From positions 1 to 33,301 of the forward strand of contig CAYPZI010000017.1 in assembly GCA_964415185.1 (NCBI GenBank): a DNA stretch of 33,301 bases. The letters run 5' to 3'. A model generated the notes under the pieces. That model was not told the origin of the DNA and did not search any database. It was given only the letters and a program-made list of their open reading frames with translations. The DNA comes from CAYVBJ01 sp964415185. GTDB taxonomy: Bacteria; Bacteroidota; Rhodothermia; Balneolales; Balneolaceae. A program made the translations under genes and the position numbers. Shown piece by piece: positions 15,380 through 24,457 of the stretch; within the stretch, counting starts at the first letter, position 1; every line of letters begins with the position of its first letter.

Positions 15380-17419
15380 TTAATCCCCTCCTCTATACTC
15401 CCTGAACCAGGCCAAAATATGATCCACCTTGGTCATCATCTGGCTGGGACGGTTTGCTATGAAATGGGCTGATCCCGGTATCTCAACAAGTGCCGATTCA
15501 ACTTTTCTCAGCTTCAAAGCATGGTAGAGCTGGCTTGCCTCAGAAAGCGGTGTTCTCAAATCCTCGGTCCCGACCATAACCAGTGTCGGAGTTTCAATAT
15601 TACCCACAAGAGATATGGGTGAATATTTCCAGTATTCTTCAAAATTCTCCCATGGCTGGCCGGGATACCGGTATTCAGCGTAACCATAGTAATTATCGGC
15701 TGTAAGCGTTTTGCTGATCCAGTTCATCACGGGCTTTATCACAGCTGCCGCCCTGAAACGATTGTTTTTGCCAATGATCCACGATGTCATGGTACCGCCC
15801 GCACTGCCACCGGTTACGAACAGGCTGTCGCCGTGCAGATAACCTTTTTCAAGCAACACATCCACGCCGTCCATGATATCGTGATAGTCATCTCCGGGAT
15901 AATCGTGATAGAGCAAATTTCCAAACTCTTCACCGTAACCTGTACTGCCCCTGGGGTTCGGATAAAAAACAACATAGCCGTCGGCAGCATATAGTTGCAT
16001 TTCAGGCGAGAACCTGGCTCCATAATTGGTCACGGGGCCTCCATGAATTTCAACCAGCAAAGGATACTGCCGATCTTCATTAAAAGCAGGTGGCTTTACA
16101 ATCCACCCCTGGATTTCCCTGCCGTCTACCTGTGAGTTGTACCAAATCTCCTCAACCTCCCCGAGTTCGCGATTTGACAGAAGGTCGTCGTTAAGGTTCG
16201 TCAGCATAACGGGATCATCGTCTTTCCGTGTAGTCACTGCCAGTTCGGCCGGATGGTATGGTGTGGTCCGGTTCATCGCAATCCTCCCATCAGCCGAAAC
16301 CGTAAATGAACCGCCGCTATACGGCCGGCCTACCGAGGTTCCTCCCACATTTTGAGCTACGGCCGAAACTCTGCCGGTCAAATTCGTATGGGCAATTTTA
16401 GTATCACCTCTGTCATCATACTGGAGATAGATGCCATTCCCGTTTTCATCCCATTCAATGGATGTAATGCTCCGGTCTAGGCCCGTTTCGATTTCTCTCT
16501 TGGCAGATCCATCCGAATTCATAATATACAGACGGTTTACCTGGTACGTTTGAATCTTGTCATCATAACCGAGATAGGCAATTTTATCGCCGGCAGGTGA
16601 CACTTTCGGGCTGAAATCAGGCCCGAATCGGTCCGTTAAAACAGTTATGGCACCATCCGATATGTTCACTGAATAAATTTCACTGTTTCTTCTTTCATAC
16701 TCCCAATCCTCATGACGGTTGGCTGAAAATACCAGGCTTTTGCCGTCATCCCTCCATTCAGGGGCGGAATCATGATGATAATCACCGCTTGTTACTTTCA
16801 GGGAAGTGCCTCCTTCAGCCGGAACTACAAAAATGTGTGAGAACCCCGGTTTGACATATCCCGAACCGTCAGATAGATAATTTAATCGTTTTGTGACCCT
16901 TGGATGATCAGCCCATTCAGCCCCCTCAGGTTTTTTGGGCGGCGGAACCAGGGTTGGATTCGGTTCCGTCTCTTTCATCGAAAAAGCGATCCGGGTTCCG
17001 TCGGGCGACCATGTAATACCTCCGGGTGATTCATTCAATTGCGTGATTCTTGAATGGATACCCGATTCAAGCCAATATACATAGAGTTCGCTGCCATGAC
17101 CCTCATCACTGCTGATAAACGCAATTTTGCGGCCATCGGGTGACCATCTTGCACCCGACTCATTTTTTTCAAGTGTTGTAAGCTTTCTGTGTTTACTGCC
17201 ATCCGTGTTGATCAACCAAAGGCTGGACGTCCGGCGGTCTTTCATCTTATCCATCCCCTGCCTTTGATAAACGACCAGGTTTCCATCCGGCGAAATGCGG
17301 GGATCGGATGCCCATTCAAGTTCAAAAATATCCATCCCCGAAAATGGTTTTAGGGATTGGCTTACAGCCTGGAAAGGCAGAAAAATGATGGATAATGAAA
17401 AGCAGAAATATCGGAGCAT
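15380..17419 (-). CDS. S9 family peptidase (dipeptidyl-aminopeptidase/prolyl-oligopeptidase type), secreted
   Basis: Serine peptidase of the prolyl oligopeptidase clan, 679 residues. Residues 1-22 form a signal peptide ending in AVSQS. A seven-bladed WD40/TolB-like propeller follows, with repeated SPDG motifs (RISPDGNLVVYQ, RWSPDGRKIAFIS, TWSPDGTRIAFS, KVSPAGDKIAYLG). The C-terminal alpha/beta-hydrolase domain has the nucleophile in GGSAGG (Ser539), Asp620 in GTEDLRTPLSE and His652 in GSAHF. It should cleave short peptides in the periplasm or outer envelope. I use ATG at 17419; a TTG at 17431 would add four residues. It begins 26 bases after the tatA stop. The signal lacks a twin arginine, so it is not a Tat substrate on sequence grounds. 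Confidence 0.93.
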   Translation of the reverse strand: MLRYFCFSLSIIFLPFQAVSQSLKPFSGMDIFELEWASDPRISPDGNLVVYQRQGMDKMKDRRTSSLWLINTDGSKHRKLTTLEKNESGARWSPDGRKIAFISSDEGHGSELYVYWLESGIHSRITQLNESPGGITWSPDGTRIAFSMKETEPNPTLVPPPKKPEGAEWADHPRVTKRLNYLSDGSGYVKPGFSHIFVVPAEGGTSLKVTSGDYHHDSAPEWRDDGKSLVFSANRHEDWEYERRNSEIYSVNISDGAITVLTDRFGPDFSPKVSPAGDKIAYLGYDDKIQTYQVNRLYIMNSDGSAKREIETGLDRSITSIEWDENGNGIYLQYDDRGDTKIAHTNLTGRVSAVAQNVGGTSVGRPYSGGSFTVSADGRIAMNRTTPYHPAELAVTTRKDDDPVMLTNLNDDLLSNRELGEVEEIWYNSQVDGREIQGWIVKPPAFNEDRQYPLLVEIHGGPVTNYGARFSPEMQLYAADGYVVFYPNPRGSTGYGEEFGNLLYHDYPGDDYHDIMDGVDVLLEKGYLHGDSLFVTGGSAGGTMTSWIIGKNNRFRAAAVIKPVMNWISKTLTADNYYGYAEYRYPGQPWENFEEYWKYSPISLVGNIETPTLVMVGTEDLRTPLSEASQLYHALKLRKVESALVEIPGSAHFIANRPSQMMTKVDHILAWFREYRGGD

Positions 17420-17445
17420 AAGCCAGTTCAAATGTATTTGATATT

Positions 17446-17640
17446 TTATGACTTCTCTTCCTCTTTCCCGTCATTATTTTTATCCTGAATCTTTTTCTCC
17501 TCTTCAGGGCCTTTTGCTTGCTTAAATTCCCTGATCCCCTGGCCAATGCCGCGTGCCAGCTCAGGTATCTTTTTCGCTCCAAATAAAAGGACAATTACCA
17601 AAATAATAATCACCCATTCAAATCCGCCGGGTATTCCCAT
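17446..17640 (-). CDS. tatA: Sec-independent protein translocase TatA/TatE family subunit
   Basis: A 64-residue inner-membrane protein of the twin-arginine translocation pathway. One N-terminal membrane helix (FEWVIIILVIVLLFG) is followed by the conserved hinge FGAKKIPELARGIGQGIREF, an amphipathic helix with the family's FG motif, and a short charged tail rich in K and E. It pairs with TatC, which is not in this window. The next gene on the same strand is the S9 peptidase, with close spacing, so they may share a transcript. Confidence 0.94.
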   Translation of the reverse strand: MGIPGGFEWVIIILVIVLLFGAKKIPELARGIGQGIREFKQAKGPEEEKKIQDKNNDGKEEEKS

Positions 17641-17810
17641 ATTTTTTATATCGGTTTAAAAATAATATTGACAGTTCAGAAGTTAACCTTTTTATAAAGA
17701 AAAATCGCCCTCCTGGCAGAAAACTTCAAAATGGATTTAAAGAATCTTATCCTTAAGTTCTCTCGTTAAATCCCTTCACAAAATATACATCATTATTTTT
17801 GAATAAAAAC

Positions 17811-18431
17811 ATGGCCGATATCAATACCGAAGTAAGACCGGTATCAGACAAGCTGCTGGCTTTATCGGCCTTTTCATTTCTTTTCTATCTCGGCCTCGCC
17901 CTGTTAATTTTTTACTTTTTCAGAGAAGAGCCGGCTCTTTACATGTTTGATCACGGGCATTCTGTTTTGATACAGCTATGCATTGGCAGTATTTCAGGTT
18001 ATCTATCCGTACTGCTCATTTTCTTTTTTATCCGGAAAAAACCGGTTTCCGATATTCTTTCCGATTTTCATATTGTAAAGGCCATTACTGAAATGCGTTT
18101 TTCTGCATTTGACCGTTATCAAATCTCCTTGCTTGCAGGTACAGGAGAGGAAATTCTTTTCAGGGGTGCTATTCAACCAATTCTTGGCATTTGGATCACA
18201 TCCATCCTGTTTGTCGGTCTTCACGGGTATTTTAAATTTGAAAAACCCGGACACTTTCTGTTCGGATTGATGATGTTCGGGTTGAGTATGCTGTTGGGAT
18301 TTTTATATGAGTATTCGGGCCTTTTTGCTGCCATCACAGCACATGCCGTATATGATTTATTGATGCTGAAACGGGTTGCTTCTCTGAAAGAACTGATAAA
18401 TCCCCAACCGAATGATTCTCAATTAAGATAA
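17811..18431 (+). CDS. CPBP family intramembrane metalloprotease
   Basis: A multi-pass membrane protein of 206 residues, with about six hydrophobic helices. The CPBP (Abi/CAAX-like) signature is complete: EE-x-x-x-R in GTGEEILFRGAIQP (Glu113, Glu114, Arg118), a histidine in FVGLHGYF (His138) and a second in TAHAVYDLLML (His178). Family members are glutamate-type intramembrane proteases, linked in some bacteria to CAAX-like processing or bacteriocin immunity; the substrate here is unknown. I choose ATG at 17811 over a TTG at 17799. It diverges from tatA over about 170 bases. The dispersed repeat copy a lies 42 bases past its stop. Confidence 0.9.
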   Translation: MADINTEVRPVSDKLLALSAFSFLFYLGLALLIFYFFREEPALYMFDHGHSVLIQLCIGSISGYLSVLLIFFFIRKKPVSDILSDFHIVKAITEMRFSAFDRYQISLLAGTGEEILFRGAIQPILGIWITSILFVGLHGYFKFEKPGHFLFGLMMFGLSMLLGFLYEYSGLFAAITAHAVYDLLMLKRVASLKELINPQPNDSQLR

Positions 18432-18473
18432 ATCGGAATAATGCATTTCTATTCCATAATGTAAATGTATTAG

Positions 18474-18750
18474 TGTCGTGTCAATCAAAACCTGTCAGAT
18501 TTCAATCCATATTTGAACATTGACTTAACACGATTCAACGGTTAAAAATTGTACCCTCGCCGCCGGATTCCGATAGAGCAAAAAGCAGGCTGAAAGCCTG
18601 AGCCATAATCAAATCTAAAAATGTTCGTGCACATTCATCGCCGTTATGAAAAAGACTAAACCGCAAAGTTTCCTTTCTGAAATGGCAGTACCTTGAGAAA
18701 ATGGGAGCAACTCCAAGATAAAACTTTGCGGGTTTACAGTTGACATGACA
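18474..18750 (-). repeat. Dispersed TIR repeat (MITE-like), copy a, 277 bp with extra internal sequence
   Basis: Terminal inverted repeats TGTCGTGTCAA (18474-18484) and TTGACATGACA (18740-18750) match with one mismatch. The flanks are TTAG at 18470-18473 and TTAG at 18751-18754, as expected for a 4-bp target-site duplication. In its right part, stem arms AAACCGCAAAGTTT (18658-18671, one C short) and AAACTTTGCGGGTTT (18721-18735) enclose a 49-nt loop. That half matches copies b and c on the opposite strand. The left 180 bases are not in b or c and include the R2 palindromic repeat and the CAGGCT/AGCCTG hairpin. The element is noncoding. Confidence 0.75.
18487..18516 (+). repeat. 30-bp dispersed palindromic repeat R2, copy 2
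   Basis: AAAACCTGTCAGATTTCAAT followed by CCATATTTGA. It matches the reverse complement of 5242-5271 at 27 of 30 positions. It lies just inside the left terminal repeat of copy a. Confidence 0.6.
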
Positions 18751-18868
18751 TTAGTTATTTTCGTTTATATAAAAATAGAACGATTTTTGAACCTATTTCA
18801 AAAAGATCATCTATCAGAATTATTAAAAATATCGGAATTTGAAAACGCAATACAAGTGACTTAAATCT

Positions 18869-19294
18869 ATGATTATTGAAACCAGTGACATTCATTTGGA
18901 CACCCGGGGGTTTTCAGATATACACGATCTGACAACACAGGTAAACCGGCTTGTCAAAGAATCGGGAGTGGTCGAAGGTTTTTGCCACGTTTTTGCTGTC
19001 GGATCTACTGCTTCTATTTCAACAATGGAATTTGAACCGGCACTTGTTCAGGATGTAAAAGAAAAACTTGAAGAGTTTGCATCAAAAAATATGAAATCCC
19101 ATCATTCTGAAACGTGGGGTGATGACAATGGCTTTTCACATATAAGAGCCACTTTTATGGGTCCCGGAATAACCGTACCTGTCAGGGATGCGAATTGTAT
19201 TCTCGGAACATGGCAGCAAATCGTTGTAATCGATCATGACAACAGGTCAAGAAAACGGCATATCGTTGTCCAGGTGATTGGCAATAAAAAGTAG
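18869..19294 (+). CDS. YjbQ family protein (secondary thiamine-phosphate synthase enzyme family)
   Basis: A 141-residue cytoplasmic protein of the UPF0047/YjbQ family. Signature segments are GFCHVFAVGSTASISTMEFE, SHHSETWGDDNGFSHIRATF and the C-terminal VRDANCILGTWQQIVVIDHD with N-R-x-R-K-R. The conserved His, Glu and Asp residues match the family's metal and phosphate site. Some members can form thiamine phosphate in vitro or in complementation tests, but the true role is unsettled. It is a single gene preceded by repeat copy a and followed by a 175-base spacer; no thiamine gene is nearby. Confidence 0.93.
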   Translation: MIIETSDIHLDTRGFSDIHDLTTQVNRLVKESGVVEGFCHVFAVGSTASISTMEFEPALVQDVKEKLEEFASKNMKSHHSETWGDDNGFSHIRATFMGPGITVPVRDANCILGTWQQIVVIDHDNRSRKRHIVVQVIGNKK

Positions 19295-19469
19295 TTATTT
19301 ATATAATCCGATACTGATTTCATGCCAAAAACGCTTATTTTGATTGCCCGGAGTGGCTTTGTTTTTGTAATCCATGAAAGCCGGATTCCATTTTCCCGAT
19401 AACATGCTCCTCATAGAAACAGTATTTCAGTTGGCCGGTATCAGGCTATAAGTTGTTTATTTTTATTGG

Positions 19470-22403
19470 ATGGCCCGTTTTTCCCTCGGTATAATTTCAT
19501 TATTACTCTATTTGCTTCCTTCACTCGCTGCGGGACAGGGATTCAGTGCGTTTAACGGAAGGAATCATCCCTATCTGAAGTGGATGGAATCTGAAACCGA
19601 ACATTTTAAAATTATCTACCCCGACAGGATTTCCGGAATTGAAGTGAAAGCGGCTTCGATCGCTGAAGAAACATATGAAACCCTCTCTAAAAATTTGAAC
19701 ATTCAGTTCGGGGAAAAAATCCGGATTTATTTTTCTGACACCGATGAAATTGCCAATGGATTTGCAGTGCCTGTAGGTGAAGGGCATACGAATATCTGGG
19801 TCAATTTGAATGATTACATTGAAGACTGGACCGGTGATGTCAAATGGCTGCGTAAAGTCCTGGCGCATGAAATTGTCCATATTTTTCACTTTAAAGCTGT
19901 CCGCTCTGGATTGGGCCTCTGGCAGTTTATAGTTGCCGATCCCCTTCCCTCCTTCTTTGCTGAGGGCCTTGCACAATACCAGACCGAAGAGTGGGATGCC
20001 CAACGTGGTGACCGCTGGCTCAGGATTGCCGTATTTGATGATCAGTTAAATTACAACGACAATTCATCTATTTACAATACCAGGCTGATGTATGCAACAG
20101 GCAATTCTCAAGTGCGGTTTTTTGCCGAGCAATACGGAGATTCTACCCTTGCTGATTTGTTAAAACAAAGAAAGCAGATGCTGAACCTTTGGAAGGTTCA
20201 CGATTTTAAGTATGCTTTCCGGAAAGTTACGGGCACAAAGTATGCCGATTTTGAAGAAAAGTGGCAAAAACATGTCAATATCTACTACAACTCTCTTGCC
20301 ATGAAAATGGAAAGGGTCGATTCTCTAAACAGTGAAAAAAAAGAACTTCCCGGTAACTATTTTTTTGATTTAAAACACAGTCCGGATAATAAATACAAGG
20401 CCCTGATATCAATGCCCTCCACCGGCAGGCCGGTGAAACAGTTGGTTTTGATTGACACTGAAACCGATAATGTAGTCAAAGTCCCGGCCGAAGGAAATAT
20501 AAACAACGACCTGGCCTGGGCACCGGAAAGTGATCGGATCATCTATTCAAAATTCGTAAGGGGGAATAAATCCGGACTGCTTAACGATATTTTTTTATAT
20601 GATCTGAATCAAGAAGAAGAAAAACGCATAACCGACAGCAGGCGGGCCACTTCACCTGTCTTTCTGGACCGGAGCACGATTGCCTATATCGTCAATGAAG
20701 ATGGAACCGGGAACATTTTCAAAATAAATCTGGAAACAAAAACCGAGACAAAAATAACGAACTACACCGGCGACATTCAGCTTTACGGGTTAATCCGGAA
20801 CAAGACACGAAATCACCTGGTTACCACAAGGTTTGATCAGGAAGGAAACCGGAATATAGTCATAATTGATCTCGAAACTTTTGATACCAGGGTTATTGAC
20901 AGAGGTGAAATCGACAATCGATCTCCTGTTCTGAACCCGGACGGAAGTAAAATCGCATTTACATCTTTACGTGATGAAGTGCCCAATATCTTTGTTTACG
21001 ATTTGGAAACCGGCAACACAAAAAGGATAACCAATGTATTTACGGGAGCCGAAGTATTTGACTGGATTTCAAACCCTGATTATGAATCAGGCCAACTGGC
21101 CGTTAAAGCCACTGAAAGCAAAAGTTATGAGGAGCTGCACTATATAGATGCCGGAAGGCAACCCGTTTCCACCTCAGGCAGTCCTGTTGATAAAGCCTAT
21201 TCATCATGGAGAAAAAAGATGCCTGAATACAAGTTAAAAAGTGATATTTCGGCCGATCCGGATATGGTTATGAGTACCCGGGAATACCGTTCATTTCAAA
21301 ATCTGAACCACACAGCTTTTCTCGTCTCTCCTTATGCAGTTAACCCGAATAACTGGGGCTTGTTCGGGGTTACTAACTGGCTTGAACCTCTTGGCAAGCA
21401 TATTATTTCGACCGCCGGTTTGTTATCCTTCGGTGAATTCAACAATTCTTATGGCGTCCTGAATTATGTAAATAATCAACTGAAGCCTTCAATCATTTTT
21501 TCTGTTTACAGGATGCCAGGGGAAGCACGTTTTTACAGCGACCGGTTTTTGATCGAAAGGCTTTCCGGCGCTGATATTGCAGTTTCATGGCCGCTGGATA
21601 TTTCATCGAGGCCTTACCGTGATGACGGCTTTAATATCAGGTTCCGGTATGCAGAAACCGACCCGTTCCAGGAGCAAAAATTCCGCAACACCTTTACCGC
21701 ACCAAGGCCTGAAAAGGCCACACGTGTTGAGCTTCGCTTAGGCTGGCAGACCACAGTTTCAAAACCCTACAGAAACAATGCCATTCATCCGCTCGACGGT
21801 TTCGGATATAAGTTTATATTCACCGGTGCACAGGAAGCCACCGGGGCTGATTTTTCCTATGCCACCCTGGATGCAAGCGGGTTTAAAATCCTGCCTTCTG
21901 TTGGCAGGCAAAGAATATACCTTTACGGCAGATTCCAGGCACAATTTGGTGACCCCCTGCCCCAAAACCTGATTGGATTTTCAAGATTTGAAAAGATTGA
22001 AGTTGACTTGCCTGATGAAATTTCATTTATCAAAATCAATCAGCTCGAAAGGGTTCGGGGTTACAGGGATTTTATCACCGGAGATCAGATGGCATTCGCC
22101 ACTATTGAATACAGGATTCCCTTCCTGCCCTCTTTGCGCACACGCATTCTGGACGGCATCATACTTGGAGGCACATCACTTGCAACGTTTGCAGACGGCG
22201 GCCTGCTATGGAGAGCCAGGCGCCTTAACGGTTCCAGGTCCACAGAAGAACGCCTGGGCTTCGGATTTGAAATCAAAAACAGGTTAAGCCTTTTCGGACT
22301 TGAAATCGGGCATGCATTCGGAATTGCACAGCAATATGACAAGCTGTTTAAAGGCAACAGATATGATACCTATTACAGGATAAAAGCCTCGGTTCCATTT
22401 TAG
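19470..22403 (+). CDS. Secreted gluzincin metalloprotease - TolB-like propeller - outer-membrane barrel fusion protein
   Basis: A 977-residue envelope protein with three parts. Residues 1-22 are a signal peptide ending LAAGQG. Residues about 40-270 resemble a peptidase-MA-like gluzincin: HEIVH at 133-137 (HExxH zinc site) and a downstream acid in FFAEGLAQY (Glu165). Residues about 290-570 carry WD40/TolB-type propeller repeats (DLAWAPESDRIIYSKF, VLNPDGSKIAFTSLRDEVPN). Residues about 620-977 look like an Omp85/BamA-type barrel (SWPLDISSRPYRDDGFNIRF, RVRGYRDFITGDQMAFATIE, YRIKASVPF) ending in aromatic Phe. By structure it would be a protease held in the outer membrane by its own barrel. The substrate is unknown. 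Downstream, repeat copy b forms the 3' hairpin before the acyl-CoA dehydrogenase gene. Confidence 0.85.
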   Translation: MARFSLGIISLLLYLLPSLAAGQGFSAFNGRNHPYLKWMESETEHFKIIYPDRISGIEVKAASIAEETYETLSKNLNIQFGEKIRIYFSDTDEIANGFAVPVGEGHTNIWVNLNDYIEDWTGDVKWLRKVLAHEIVHIFHFKAVRSGLGLWQFIVADPLPSFFAEGLAQYQTEEWDAQRGDRWLRIAVFDDQLNYNDNSSIYNTRLMYATGNSQVRFFAEQYGDSTLADLLKQRKQMLNLWKVHDFKYAFRKVTGTKYADFEEKWQKHVNIYYNSLAMKMERVDSLNSEKKELPGNYFFDLKHSPDNKYKALISMPSTGRPVKQLVLIDTETDNVVKVPAEGNINNDLAWAPESDRIIYSKFVRGNKSGLLNDIFLYDLNQEEEKRITDSRRATSPVFLDRSTIAYIVNEDGTGNIFKINLETKTETKITNYTGDIQLYGLIRNKTRNHLVTTRFDQEGNRNIVIIDLETFDTRVIDRGEIDNRSPVLNPDGSKIAFTSLRDEVPNIFVYDLETGNTKRITNVFTGAEVFDWISNPDYESGQLAVKATESKSYEELHYIDAGRQPVSTSGSPVDKAYSSWRKKMPEYKLKSDISADPDMVMSTREYRSFQNLNHTAFLVSPYAVNPNNWGLFGVTNWLEPLGKHIISTAGLLSFGEFNNSYGVLNYVNNQLKPSIIFSVYRMPGEARFYSDRFLIERLSGADIAVSWPLDISSRPYRDDGFNIRFRYAETDPFQEQKFRNTFTAPRPEKATRVELRLGWQTTVSKPYRNNAIHPLDGFGYKFIFTGAQEATGADFSYATLDASGFKILPSVGRQRIYLYGRFQAQFGDPLPQNLIGFSRFEKIEVDLPDEISFIKINQLERVRGYRDFITGDQMAFATIEYRIPFLPSLRTRILDGIILGGTSLATFADGGLLWRARRLNGSRSTEERLGFGFEIKNRLSLFGLEIGHAFGIAQQYDKLFKGNRYDTYYRIKASVPF

Positions 22404-22420
22404 CCTGCATATCCCGATAG

Positions 22421-22543
22421 TGTTGTGTCAACCGTAAACCCGCAAAGTTTAATCCCAATATTACCGCCATTTTATTAGTTTAACGCCATTTCAGAAAGGA
22501 AACTTTGCGGGTTTTTATCCGACATTTTATCATTGACACGACA
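22421..22543 (+). repeat. Dispersed TIR repeat (MITE-like), copy b, 123 bp
   Basis: Ends TGTTGTGTCAA (22421-22431) and TTGACACGACA (22533-22543) are inverted repeats with one mismatch. Stem arms AAACCCGCAAAGTTT (22436-22450) and AAACTTTGCGGGTTT (22500-22514) are perfectly complementary over 15 bp around a 49-nt loop, and a T run follows on the plus strand. Flanks ATAG and CCAA show no clean target duplication. It sits 17 bases past the stop of the protease-barrel gene and could act as its terminator. Confidence 0.75.
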
Positions 22544-22619
22544 CCAACACCCAGTTTTACGATTCCTGTTGATGTGTGGCAAGCTATCTGTTACATTAAA
22601 TAAAAAGCATAAAAATATT

Positions 22620-24284
22620 ATGAGACATCCGGGCAACCAGGTTCTTACCAACGATTCAAAATACAGTACAAATTTCTTCAGGAGCGATAAAATTCTCAAT
22701 CAGTATATCAAAAAATATACCTCAGAACATGCGCTTCGTTACATGCATGAAAATCTGTTAAAGCTGGGGCGTGACGCGGCCACCGTGATGGACAGCCTCT
22801 CCCTCGATGCAGACAAAAACGGGCCTGAATTGATTAAACGCTCGCCATATGGTGAGACAATCGACTATATTCGTTTTCATCCCTCCTACTGGATGCTGAT
22901 GGATATTGCAGCCGAATCGGAAATGTTCCATGTAAAGTATGATCCCGGCCTCAGAAAAAAATACAAGCATGACAGGCACAAACTTGGCTTTGCAGCAGGG
23001 CAGATTTATGCCATGAGTGAATTGGGTGTCTATTGTCCGCTTTGCATGACGGATGGCGCTGCTATGATTATTGATAAATATTGCGATGAAAAAGACAGGC
23101 AGCGACTACTTAAAGGCCTCTCAAGTGCTGACTCAGATAAATTTTTAACCGGGGCCATGTATTTAACTGAAAAAGCAGGGGGATCTGATGTGGGTGCCAA
23201 CAGGACTAAAGCCGTCAAAATCAGTGAGAAAACGTATACACTTGCAGGAGAAAAATGGTTTTGCAGTAATGCCAGTGCAGATGTAATTCTTGCACTTGCA
23301 AGAACGGGACCTCTGAAAGACGGTACAAAAGGTTTGTCCCTCTTTCTCATCGAAAAAACATTGGAGAACGGAGAGAGCAATCCGATGAATATTGTGCGTT
23401 TAAAAGAGAAGCTGGGAGTAAGGTCTATGGCAACAGCCGAAGTTATTTTCGAAGGTACTACAGGAAAGCTGATCGGTGAAGAAGGCCAGGGTTTTAAAAT
23501 CATGGCTGAGATGATCAATATGTCACGGCTTTACAATTCAGTGGCTGCAATTTCAGGCATGAGGCGTGCCATTGCCGAAGCCTGGCAATATCTCAACCAT
23601 CGTTTAACCTTTAGAAAAAAAGCAGTTGAGCATCCGCTGATCAGGCAAAAATTATTTGAAATCGGATCAAAATACACAGGTTCGTTTTTGCTTGTCTGGC
23701 GTGCCATCAGGGCAATGGATGCGGCTGAAACCGGCGATGAAAATGAGAAAAAATTACTTCGGATATTAATACCAATGGCAAAATGGCACACAGCAGAGCA
23801 ATCGGTGAGTACTGTTCGGGATTGCATGGAACTTGTGGGAGGAAACGGATATATCGAGGACTTCATCCTTCCTAAGCTTTTCCGTGACGTTAATGTCCTG
23901 CCCATTTGGGAAGGCTCCGGAAACATTATTGTACTGGATATACTTCGCGCCATTAACAAGACCGACGCTCTTGACAAACTGGCATCTGAAATCAGGGACA
24001 TTCGTGATGATACACTAAATAACAACCTGGACGAGCTGCTTTCAATGCTGTCAGAGCTTTCATCCGAAGAGCAGGATACCGTACAAATAACAGCTAAAAT
24101 GCTGTTTGAACGCCTTATTCATCTCTATCAACTGTTACTCATGAAGAAAGAGATTGACGATGAAAATAAAGAATGGATTTCACCTTCAATTAAGTACATG
24201 ACCGAAACCCTGAACCCCGAAATGACGTTTAAAACACCGCCGGATGTTGAAACGGTTGAAAAACTCATCGGATGGGATTATTAA
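22620..24284 (+). CDS. Acyl-CoA dehydrogenase family protein
   Basis: An FAD-dependent acyl-CoA dehydrogenase of 554 residues, longer than the usual 380-400. It has the C-terminal extension seen in AidB/ACAD-like and ACAD9-like members. Motifs are TGAMYLTEKAGGSDVGANRT (FAD-binding region), GEKWFCSNASADVILALA, KLGVRSMATAEVIFEG, AEQSVSTVRDCMELVGGNGY (catalytic Glu region) and LPIWEGSGNIIVLDILRAIN. It likely oxidises an acyl-CoA in beta-oxidation or amino-acid breakdown; the substrate is not predictable. I choose ATG at 22620. Open frame upstream back to 22533 is repeat-derived, starts at TTG and adds residues without family similarity. Repeat copy c lies 50 bases past the stop. Confidence 0.9.
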   Translation: MRHPGNQVLTNDSKYSTNFFRSDKILNQYIKKYTSEHALRYMHENLLKLGRDAATVMDSLSLDADKNGPELIKRSPYGETIDYIRFHPSYWMLMDIAAESEMFHVKYDPGLRKKYKHDRHKLGFAAGQIYAMSELGVYCPLCMTDGAAMIIDKYCDEKDRQRLLKGLSSADSDKFLTGAMYLTEKAGGSDVGANRTKAVKISEKTYTLAGEKWFCSNASADVILALARTGPLKDGTKGLSLFLIEKTLENGESNPMNIVRLKEKLGVRSMATAEVIFEGTTGKLIGEEGQGFKIMAEMINMSRLYNSVAAISGMRRAIAEAWQYLNHRLTFRKKAVEHPLIRQKLFEIGSKYTGSFLLVWRAIRAMDAAETGDENEKKLLRILIPMAKWHTAEQSVSTVRDCMELVGGNGYIEDFILPKLFRDVNVLPIWEGSGNIIVLDILRAINKTDALDKLASEIRDIRDDTLNNNLDELLSMLSELSSEEQDTVQITAKMLFERLIHLYQLLLMKKEIDDENKEWISPSIKYMTETLNPEMTFKTPPDVETVEKLIGWDY

Positions 24285-24334
24285 TTTGATTTCTACCGGA
24301 TTTTGAACCGGACTTATTGTGCTGAGCTCTCTAA

Positions 24335-24457
24335 TATCATGCCAACCGTAAACCCGCAAAGTTTTATCTCAGAGTGGCTTCCATTTTCTCAACATACTGC
24401 TATTTCAGAAAGGAAACTTTGCGGGTTTTTCCCCGATATTTTATCATTGTCATAACG
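24335..24457 (+). repeat. Dispersed TIR repeat (MITE-like), copy c, 123 bp
   Basis: The same length as copy b. Ends TATCATGCCAA and TTGTCATAACG are decayed versions of the terminal repeat. CTAA flanks both sides (24331-24334 and 24458-24461), as for a target-site duplication. Stem arms AAACCCGCAAAGTTT (24350-24364) and AAACTTTGCGGGTTT (24414-24428) pair perfectly around a 49-nt loop, and TTTTTCCCC follows. It lies between the convergent ends of the acyl-CoA dehydrogenase gene and gltB, so it could end transcripts from the plus side. Confidence 0.75.

Larger units (their letters stand above)
18432..18868. other. Intergenic region holding dispersed repeat copy a
   Basis: No gene in about 437 bases. 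18474-18750 is the longest copy of the TIR repeat, and 18755-18868 is AT-rich upstream sequence of the yjbQ-like gene. A small hairpin CAGGCT-GAA-AGCCTG sits at 18586-18600, with a T run on the minus strand. Confidence 0.7.

Noticed and set aside
15380..17640. S9 peptidase as a Tat substrate because tatA is next to it
   Set aside because: Its signal peptide has no twin-arginine motif; adjacency alone is not evidence.
22533..22619. N-terminal extension of the acyl-CoA dehydrogenase
   Set aside because: It starts at TTG inside the end of repeat copy b and lacks family similarity; ATG at 22620 is better.
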